NCBI GenBank assembly: GCA_963514095.1
Contig: OY741276.1
Coordinates: 24,032,895-24,096,894, forward strand
Reading direction: 5' to 3'
Origin: Eutrigla gurnardus
Taxonomy: Eukaryota; Chordata; Actinopteri; Perciformes; Triglidae
Length of the DNA stretch: 64,000 nt
A program made the position numbers and the translations under genes. Each line of letters starts with the position of its first letter. Position 1 is the stretch's first letter. The notes under the pieces were generated by a model that saw only the letters and a program-made list of their open reading frames with translations, was not told the origin of the DNA and made no database searches. Positions 56,712 through 64,000 of the stretch are shown here, piece after piece.

Positions 56712-59079
56712 TATATATACATGTAGACAGCCAGATAGATGATACTGTATACGAAGGGCCCAAACACACGGGTTTAAGATGGCATCTTGCACAGTATGGC
56801 CTGTCTGTTTGTGTGCAAAGGATACACTTCCGTGCGTGAAAGGATTAGTGTGCGTATGTCAAAGACAGAGGGAGAGGCGACCGCAGAAAGATAAACGAGG
56901 AAGTGTGAATACATTAAGTACACTGTGTAGATATTGTTTGTGGACCTTTCAGCTCAAGGAAATCCTTGTTTCAACATTCTGTCCCGGCTGGAATGTTGCC
57001 TGCGAGGCTCTTTTTAAGTGTTTGGGTCTAAATGCCATGTCTGCTACACCCCATGAAACTGTCTTAATCCACTTTTTTTCCCTTGGTTTTATTAGTGCTG
57101 GAGAAAACACTCGGGGTAGAGCAGAGCCCCAGCCTCAGGCCTCTATTCCCATTCCACACACCCCATAAGTCAGTCACAGATAATTAAATAGGAGTTATTT
57201 ACACTGGTTTTCCCTCCTCTGCCTCTCTGGCGCTTTTATCATTTCTCTCCCCTTCTCTTTGTACAGTACTGCACGCAGCCAGACCTTGTCGAAATCTGGC
57301 TGACACCAGTGAAGGCCTGTGTAACTTGAAAAGAAAAAAAGAAACAAGGCTCTTATGAGCTCACATCAATGTCAGCCCCTCATTAAACAATCACACAGAG
57401 CATCTACACAACACTAATCCCCGTGTGTGCCGCAAAACACCTCAGCACTTCCAAACAGAGCACGAGACAAACGAGCAGATGAGGATTTGCTTGAGTCAGG
57501 TTTGAAGAATTCAGCTGCCTAATGTCAGCGTTATATATTTACTCTGGAGCCAGGCAAACAGCAACGTTTCAACACGGGGATGAATTAGGCCCCACCACGG
57601 AGCTGTGGCGTCCATGAAAGGCCTCAGTGGCTCTATAAATCACTAGATCACAGAGGCATGTGGGGTCCCCTCCTCCTTGCTCCTCCTCAGCCCCTATCAG
57701 CCCCATCCTGGGGGTTTTGTTTGGCTGCTGTTCCAGCCAAAACGCAATGCTTTCATACAGCCATGGGAAGGCATGGAAATGCCCCGAGGGCCAGCGGGAC
57801 CTGGACATGCTGAGAAGCCTCTTTAACGGGAAAGCTGTCCTCTTAAAATATCCACAACAGGAAACAGCCATCAGTCATCGACACGCCAAAACAGCTGTTA
57901 CCAGCCTACATCAAGGGGACACATGAAAGGAGTCGCTCCCTGTTGTTTGAGCCCTCCCTTGTTTCATTCTCTCGCTGCCTTTGTCTGGCTTTTCCCAATG
58001 CCCTCCTCTTTGGTCTCCTTTTAAACGCCCTCCCTTCCTTATGCAACTCCACCCACACTGCAAGCGACCCACTCGCCCTTTTTAACAAGTGGATGACTGT
58101 GTGATAAACAACAGCGCTATCGGAAACGGCGCAACTTAACTAGAAGTCTGCCTTGTAAAGAAATGTCGGTGTAACCCTTTAAATCTGGTGGGAGAAAGCA
58201 GTTGTCATGCGTCACCTGTTTACGTGTCTCGGGCCGAGGCGCTGACAGAGCGTTTTAAACAAACAGACGGATTCAAAAGAAGATTGTGCCACACTTAGCC
58301 GCAGGCGGCCTGTGCGCATTTGTGTTCACATATTCTCGGATCCCTGCAGGTCATTGAAGCGTGAGCGGCAATGCGTGGCCCGATGAGTGATGACTAAGCC
58401 TAATGATGACAGGTCAAACAGTGGCGCTGTTGAGTGACGCTGAAGTGACTTCATCCTCCTCTCGGCTGCAGATAAATGGCAGCGGCCATTACAGCAGAGG
58501 AGCAGGCAGAGCGGTTTGATAAGGCCAGTCTGTGTTGTGAAATGTTCTAATCAACGAGCAGTGTCACTTCTTTAAATGTTGTAATATTTTGGCTTTATCG
58601 GGTCGTTCGGGTCAAGCGTGGAAAATGAAATGAGGTGACTGGGCTTACTGATGTGGCAACCAAGGAGGAATGTTTTTGTGCTCAAGCTCAAAAACATTTT
58701 GAGTTGTGTTGTAGACTACTTGTTTTTGCGGAGTGACTGTCAAAAAAAAATTTTGAAGATATAATTTTACCCTCACACGGAAAATTCAATCACGCGAATT
58801 AGTTTCAATCTGGAAAAATTGAATCAGTCACAGCTATAATGCAATAAAGTCATTGATATGCCAGAATTGATTATGGACAGATCTATTTACAGGAACGGCT
58901 GGCAGACGCACAGATATCTTGACCCTTACTGGGGATACCAGTATGTTATCACACTCTGTTTCGGGTCACATCTCTGATTCATGATTCATATTTTGGCATG
59001 TTCAGTTTGCACGTTGCTTATGGAGGTCAATGACACAGATTTCCACCCAGACATTATGGTATGAGGGTGAGGCGAGGAG

Positions 59080-59240
59080 CGAAGCCACGCCCCCTCACAG
59101 TGTCCCGCCCCTGCTTATGAATGCAGGCACTTGCGATTGGACGGCGGCTCGTCCCTTTGAAATCCCTCCCTTCACGTCGCCAGTATGTGGAAGGAGTGAG
59201 AGACTGTGAGGGAGAGAGAGAGAGAGAGAGAGACTGCTGC
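59080..59240 (+). promoter_or_regulatory. znf703 core promoter region (predicted)
   Basis: About 420-570 bases upstream of the znf703 start codon there are two GC/CACC-type boxes (CCACGCCCCC at 59083-59092 and CCCGCCCC at 59104-59111) and an inverted CCAAT box (ATTGG at 59136-59140). A GA repeat (59214-59232) follows. No TATA box was seen. GC and CCAAT boxes without TATA are typical of developmental regulator promoters. The transcription start itself cannot be fixed from sequence. Confidence 0.5.
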
Positions 59241-59523
59241 AGAGGGACACAGATACACGCCGGAGGACTGTCACGCGCTCACACCAACCTCTGCGGGGAT
59301 ATTCCTTCACTTGTACTCCGTATTTGGATGAGCAGTAACTACTTATGGTGGGGGGTTTTCTTTCTTTTTGCTCCACTCCTCTTTTTCTTCAACACTGGAC
59401 AAAGGATTATTTAGGAATAATTAGGTGATCTCGAAGAGCCCGATAGAGGATGACATTTGGGCAATTTGTTTCTCTTTAGAGCGAGCTTGGGTCTGACGCG
59501 GAGGACGCGCACTGCGCAGCTAC

Positions 59524-59580
59524 ATGTCCTTCCGGATTACCGCACTCTATCTAACGTTTCATCATGAAGCGTGCTGGTGA
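59524..59580 (+). promoter_or_regulatory. uORF 1 in the znf703 leader (18 codons)
   Basis: ATG at 59524 opens a short frame ending TGA at 59578-59580, 71 bases before the main start. It would be in the mRNA if transcription starts at the predicted promoter. It may lower translation of the main frame. Confidence 0.45.
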
Positions 59581-59584
59581 ATGA
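59564..59584 (+). promoter_or_regulatory. uORF 2 in the znf703 leader (6 codons)
   Basis: ATG at 59564 opens MKRAGE and stops at 59582-59584. It overlaps the end of uORF 1 in another frame. Confidence 0.45.
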
Positions 59585-59651
59585 ATTTCGATCCCTCGCC
59601 ACCTCCTTGCCCTCGTTACGTGCCATCGTTCCTCCGCGCGCACTGATCCAG

Positions 59652-59915
59652 ATGAGAGATCCCCCCGGTGGACCTGAACCGCTTTTACGCAGACAGTCCC
59701 CGGAGCGCAGCGCCGCCGACGCCACCGGTGATCAACGCCGGACGGGAGCGGAGAGCCCGTTCGTTTCCATACTCGCTACTTGTCCTCCAACGGATCCCTT
59801 TCGTCAGTCCAAAAGGCTTCCCGTCCGGATCGTGAAGATGTTGACGGCGCACAGCGGCCACTTGCTGCACCCGGAGTATCTCCAGCCCCTCACATCCGCG
59901 CCAGTCAGCATTGAA
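59652..59915 (+). other. znf703: znf703 coding exon 1 (88 codons)
   Basis: The exon ends ATT GAA followed by GTAAGT, a perfect phase-0 donor. Residues 1-50 are variable and Arg/Pro-rich. Residues 51-88 (PFRQSKRLPVRIVKML, then LHPEYLQPL and SAPVSIE) are the family's N-terminal conserved block. Mammalian proteins as I recall them have PVSPIE at the junction; here it reads PVSIE, one Pro shorter. Confidence 0.92.
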
Positions 59916-61930
59916 GTAAGTTAACAAAAAATAATCATATTATAAGAAAATCATATTATGTATCATCTCATGCCGTTTTTCTTCATAATATTAATCTGAT
60001 CGTTTAAATCCGTAGCCAAGTTTGAGTGTTACTCAACTGACAAATATGCGCCATTTTACGCACGGCGTTTTGTTGGGAAGTTCGCAAGGCACCGGAGTTC
60101 AGAAATGTAAAAATACTGCAGTTAATATTATATTTTAAAAGTAAAAGAACCAGTTTATTTGACTGACATTATATATTATAAATAAAAAGTCTCGTTACTA
60201 ATGTAGGAGCCGTTTTTTCCTTAAACTTATCATCCCGTGACTTCCTTTGTTCACGAATACACAACTCAGGGTTGGGTTTGTGACTAATTGCCTTGTTGTA
60301 TAATTACCACATTATTTTAATGTTTGCGTATTATAATTATGATAGGGTGTATATGTTTTATGATGCCAAAAAATGAATCGACTCTAAAACAAACACTTTC
60401 TTGCCCTCCCTTTTCCTTCTCCAGCTGGATGCCAAGAAGAGTCCTTTGGCTCTGCTGGCCCAGACCTGCTCTCAAATTGGCAAACCGGACCCCCCCTCCT
60501 CTTCCAAGCTGACCTCCCTCTCCTCAGGCAGTCTGGGAGACAAGGAATCGTCCAGCCGATCCTCCAAGTCTGGAGAGCAGCACCAGTCCCAGGAGGACAA
60601 GTCCAGCTTCAAGCCTTACTCCAAGTCATCAGGCGACTGTCGTAAAGATGCTCTGGTGACAAAGGGCTCTTCAGATAAAGCAGCTTTCAGGGTGCCAAAT
60701 GTAAGCTCCAGCAGTGGCGCTGCTTCATGTCCGTCCTTTCCCCCCCATTCCCGGTCACCAAGCTCCAGCCCTCCTCCCCTGCACACTCAGAGCCAGCCCC
60801 ACAGACAAAGCCATTCCCCCTCCACGCAGCCCCCGTCACACTCCCAGGCCCCGCACATGGACATCAAACCTGGGAGCTCAGAGCAGTCCAGCTCGGACAG
60901 TAATAACAACAGCGCTAGCAAAAAAGACTCGGATGCAGCTAAGTCGGGGATGGATGGGGCTCAGTTAGCCAACTCCAGCCACATACGGGCCAGCGCCAAC
61001 TCCAGCAACGCCAGCTCTGCCAGCAGCCCGCGGCCGGAGAGCAAGGCCGACCCGCAGGTCTCCTCACAGCCTGGCTTGGGCTCTGGGCACATCGCCCCCG
61101 TCTCCCCATTTAAACCAGGACATTCTGTCTTCCCCTTGCCTCCTGCTACCATGGGATACCACGGCTCCATTGTGGGGGCCTACGCCGGCTACCCCTCCCA
61201 GTTTGTTCCTGGCTTGGATCACACCAAGTCTAGTTTGGGGCTCGGACTTCCAGGAAAGCACCCCAGTTCCAGCCCGCTCACTGGAGCCTCACCTCCGTCC
61301 CTGATGCAGGGCTTATGTCGGGACCCGTATTGTCTGACTTACCCCAACGCACCCCACCTAGGAGGAAGTAACTGCTCCACCTGTGTCCACGATCCCTCCA
61401 GCCTCAAGTCTGGTTACCCCCTGGTTTACCCCTCCCACCACCTCCATTCCCTGCACCCTAGCTCCTTGTCTTCCAGCACCGCCCCCAGCCTGACCCACCC
61501 CCTCTACACCTACGGCTTCATGCTCCCCAATGAGCCGCAGCCGCACGCCTGTAACTGGGTGTCTGTCGGAGGTCCCTGTGACAAGCGGTTCTCCACGTCA
61601 GAGGAGCTGCTAGCCCACTTGCGCACCCACACAGCCCTGCCCGGGATGATAGACAGTAAGCTGTTGTCGGCCTACCCTTCATCGGTGTCATCAACAGCCT
61701 CTTGCCACCTCCACCTGCCCCCACACAGCAGTCCAGGTACCCTACCCAGCTCCTTCTCCCTCAGAGGCTCTCCTGGCCTGAGCCTGGCTCGCTACCATCC
61801 CTACAGTAAATCCCACATGCCCGGAGCACCAGGACTTCCTATGAGTAGCCTCCCCTCCTCAGCCTATTACTCCCCCTACGCCCTTTACAGTCAGAGACTG
61901 GGCTCAGCCTCAGCCCTTGGATACCAGTGA
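59652..61930 (+). CDS. znf703: Zinc finger protein 703 (NET-family transcriptional corepressor), two exons
   Basis: Spliced coding sequence 59652-59915 plus 60425-61930, 589 residues, close to the ~590 of the mammalian protein as I recall it. NET proteins are nuclear repressors that bind Groucho/TLE and histone deacetylases. In fish, nlz1 acts in hindbrain segmentation and optic fissure closure, and human ZNF703 is a luminal breast-cancer oncogene. Visible in order: the conserved N-block LPVRIVKMLTAHSGHLLHPE (from residue 56), the Sp motif SPLALLAQTCS (from 94), the Groucho-type FKPY (150-153), a long Ser-rich region, the buttonhead-like CRDPYC (386-391), one atypical C2H2 finger (C464, C473, H486, H490) and the C-terminus YSPYALYSQRL...ASALGYQ. 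GYHGSIVGAYAGYPSQFVPG favours znf703 over its paralogue znf503. The start is the first in-frame ATG after the TGA at 59565; MRDPPGG parallels the mammalian MSDSPAG start. Confidence 0.95.
59916..60424 (+). other. znf703: znf703 intron 1 (509 bp)
   Basis: GTAAGT donor at 59916 and a pyrimidine-rich TTTTCCTTCTCCAG acceptor ending at 60424, phase 0. The single intron sits between the N-block and the LDAKKSPLALL motif, the position used across the NET family. No repeats inside; AT-rich. Confidence 0.95.
60425..61930 (+). other. znf703: znf703 coding exon 2 (501 codons plus stop)
   Basis: Opens with LDAKKSPLALLAQTCSQIG and stays open to TGA at 61928-61930. It carries the Sp motif, FKPY, a Ser/Pro/His-rich low-complexity region (about residues 160-310), HIAPVSPFKPGHSVFPLPP, the CRDPYCLTY box, the finger with C-x8-C-x12-H-x3-H spacing (wider between the cysteines than the usual C-x2-4-C), and LRTHTALPG after it. 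No frameshift is present. Confidence 0.96.
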
Positions 61931-62790
61931 TATCAGAAATATTGTTTACACCCACAGACTGCAGGCACCAGCTTGGACTCTCTGCAGCAGCACCGGAGAT
62001 GGATTCTTGGGATCGGGGTCATCACCAGTACAGGGCATCGTGCCTGATTGCCTGCCTGCCAGGAATACCACCTGTTAGCCGCAAGATTGTGACTGGCGCT
62101 GCGGAGGCGAAAGACCCGGTGATGGATTGTCTTCTGCAAAACCAGCAGACTTTCGTGATTAAAGACGGCAAGACACAAAGCTTGAAAATTATGGAATTGT
62201 GGGATTATTACAACAGTCTTGATTTTGTTTTTTGTTTAGTTTTTCTCTATATCTGTCTCCCAGAACTGAAAGTCTGTATTTATTTTTCTCTCAAGCGCTT
62301 GGTATTCAACTCGGGATTGGGGGAGCGGGGAGGGGGGTTGCTGTCCAAATAAATTGTTCTGAAATATACAAACTGAAAAAGAATGATTTAAGTATAGTAC
62401 CATAATGCCTATCATACACTCTAAAAATAAAAACCTTGCACCACGATGAAGATGGACTGTGAAGCTTTATTCTGGGGACCTTTTCATCTGCTTTCCTCTC
62501 TGCTGTTGTATTTTTTTTTCTTTTCTTCCGCATCTTATTCAGACTCTGGAGAATTGCATGTCCATGAGAATTATCTTGAACAATGCCATTATTTTTATTT
62601 GTAAATATGCAAAGATGTAATATTTTTTCAAGCTTACTTGGGGGTCAGCAAGTTGGGGTCACCGACTCAAATGGTACAGAAATGAGAAAGAGACGACGTA
62701 AAAATAAAAACAATTTATGATGGCTGTGCTGTCCAACCAACAGGAAAGGTCTTATTTTGTTAAATAAATGATACATGATTGCATTTCACC
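61931..62790 (+). other. znf703: znf703 3' UTR (predicted)
   Basis: After the stop the sequence becomes AT-rich. AATAAA occurs at 62348-62353, 62426-62431, 62703-62708 and 62763-62768. The last is followed by TTGCATTTCACC and a T/GT-rich stretch (62790-62820) suited to cleavage, so the longest mRNA probably ends near 62785. The earlier signals could give shorter 3' UTRs. The open frame running on from 61927 is not separate coding. Confidence 0.7.
62763..62768 (+). terminator. Likely distal znf703 polyadenylation signal
   Basis: AATAAA with a downstream T/GT-rich element about 25-50 bases later. Three further AATAAA copies lie upstream (62348, 62426, 62703). Confidence 0.6.
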
Positions 62791-64000
62791 TTGTTTTCTT
62801 CTTTATTGTTTGCTATATTTAGTACCTTGAAGTGGCTTTTTGTCACAAGCGTCAGGGGATGGAGTAAATCTTGCCAGACTGCTGCACTGCACTTATCTAG
62901 GTCTATCTATCATTACGGCTGTTACTGCCACACGAAAATGTGGCTGTGTGTAATAATTCATGGCTCATATCAGTTGACAGGGCTGTCCATGGAGGGCAGG
63001 CCGGGTCACATTAGCCCTGTTAGCTAGTCTCTGAGGACTTCCATCCCTCCTCCTCTCTCCATCGCCCGCATTGCTTGTTGTTGCGAGGGCAGCTTTTAAT
63101 TGCTGATTCTTGTTTGCGAGGCCTGAAAACAGCCTCCTCAGCAGAGTGGATGGCTGCGTGGAGGGGCCGCTGGGTCACTGGGACTTCAATAATGACCTGA
63201 GGGAGGTGTCGACCCAGGACCTCCTCACGGTCTGACGGATTGGTCTGCAACACAAAGGCCAGAGCTGACAATGGGAGGCGGTTAATAGAGAAATATTCAT
63301 CAAAGTCCTGACATTTCCCCAGAGGAGCGCCGGCTCTCTTACAGGAACCGCAAACATGGAGGCCTCCTGTTCTGACGCGAAGAGCCATTTACTTGCTGCT
63401 CTCTGCTGCGCTGTGGTTTCACTGAAGTCAGCGTTCTGGACTGAGAGCCCGCTAGACACTAATTTGAGGGGAAGGAGTCGGTCTATCTTAAAGCCACACC
63501 GCTGCCATTAGAGCGTTTCGGCCTTGATAATGTGTCTGCGTCTCCGCTCTATTTGGCTGTCAGGTTGTAGGTTGCACGGAGCGAAGAGGCTGCAGTCTCC
63601 AAGGCGGCTATTGACCCCGACTCCCAGACTCCTCCACTCTCGCGGTTCATTAGCACTCCAGACAGGAGAAAGGCGAGCACAGGTGTCACTTGACAGGACC
63701 ATTAACAAAATGGATGACCCTCCCAAACCACATCCAGCCCCTGCCACACCAGCAAGGTCACGGCGCCCTGATCACCGCTCTGGGTAGCTCTTTGGGACGA
63801 TACACTTATTTTTCATCTTTAGAAGCTGGAGCCAGGACTTCTTGTCGCTGTTTTTTTTTTTTTTTTTATGGACTTAGATAAAATAGGTCAAGGATATTCC
63901 GGTTTTAATCCTGTATTGCACTTCTTCCTATCTTGCAGCGTGCCACTAGACATGCACTGGGCTCTGTTGCCCCCTAAAGTTGTGTTGGTGAAGTACAGGT
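62791..64000. other. Downstream flank of znf703
   Basis: Single-copy looking, with a GC-rich stretch at 63000-63460 and a T-run at 63851-63867. No exon of a neighbouring gene was recognised; the minus frame 63020-63388 has no domain. It could hold a 3' regulatory element. Confidence 0.45.

Larger units (their letters stand above)
54920..59079. other. Proximal upstream single-copy block of znf703
   Basis: The 4 kb before the promoter carry only homopolymers (G-run 55108-55127, T-run near 55300, A-run near 55412), a TCC repeat (56278-56315) and a CA run (56680-56709). No transposon was recognised. Stretches such as 58190-58550 are GC-richer, with AGATAAATGG-, TGACAGGTCA- and TCACCTGTTTAC-type words suited to transcription-factor binding. 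The 180-codon minus frame 56085-56627 reads the TCC repeat as poly-Glu and is rejected as a gene. Confidence 0.4.

Noticed and set aside
59571..59651. N-terminal extension of znf703 to a GTG at 59571
   Set aside because: No ATG lies between the in-frame TGA at 59565 and 59652, and GTG starts are not expected here. MRDPPGG at 59652 resembles the known mammalian start.
61927..62352. Separate 141-codon gene overlapping the znf703 stop
   Set aside because: It is the AT-rich 3' UTR read in another frame, with no domain.

Overview
This is teleost fish nuclear DNA, probably from a percomorph-type genome. That inference rests on the very dense (CA)n and (CT)n microsatellites, the Maui/L2-like LINE with its fish-type 3' tail, many non-autonomous hAT, Harbinger and Tc1 relics, and one gene with a very short intron. 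I can support only one host protein-coding gene: znf703 (nlz1), plus strand, coding 59652-59915 joined to 60425-61930. It encodes a 589-residue NET-family (NocA/Nlz/Elbow/TLP-1) zinc-finger corepressor. Its promoter and 5' leader lie at about 59080-59651, and its 3' UTR runs to about 62790.

Everything upstream (1 to about 59000) is a gene desert. This fits the developmental-regulator setting of znf703, whose mammalian counterpart also has a large gene-poor 5' side. Repeats occupy 2.0-9.7, 13.4-16.3, 19.4-21.1, 24.3-24.7, 29.3-31.9, 36.0-44.3, 46.3-48.0 and 50.9-52.4 kb. Between them are long single-copy blocks (10.1-13.1, 17.3-19.4, 21.8-24.2, 24.7-29.3, 31.9-36.0, 44.3-46.3, 52.4-59.0 kb) with no coding signal, the natural places to look for znf703 enhancers.

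Several transposons could be delimited to the base by terminal inverted repeats (TIRs) plus target-site duplications (TSDs). They are a hAT element at 3021-4209 (8-bp TSD) carrying a decayed BED finger; a hAT MITE at 5565-6434 (8-bp TSD); a Harbinger MITE at 13466-14155 (TSD TAA) inserted inside an L2 3' tail; a TTAA-flanked fold-back element at 19856-20784 with arms of about 360 bp; a Harbinger element at 37592-39294 (TSD CAG) carrying a decayed Myb/SANT-like gene; and a TA-flanked MITE at 47392-47971. A deleted Tc1-like element (36575-37231), a broken L2 LINE (about 39825-43027) and a SINE-like pair in inverted orientation (46355-47013) complete the identifiable mobile DNA. At least four further dispersed families recur within the window but could not be assigned to a class: nine copies of family A, and two copies each of B, C and D.

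I found no prokaryote-style operon, CRISPR array, rRNA or functional tRNA gene. All other open frames look like chance or microsatellite-encoded frames. No clearly new biological system is evident. The most unusual structures are the long fold-back TTAA element, the nested Harbinger-in-L2 insertion, the 20-bp hairpin inside the Harbinger Myb-like gene, and the set of repeat-poor blocks upstream of znf703.
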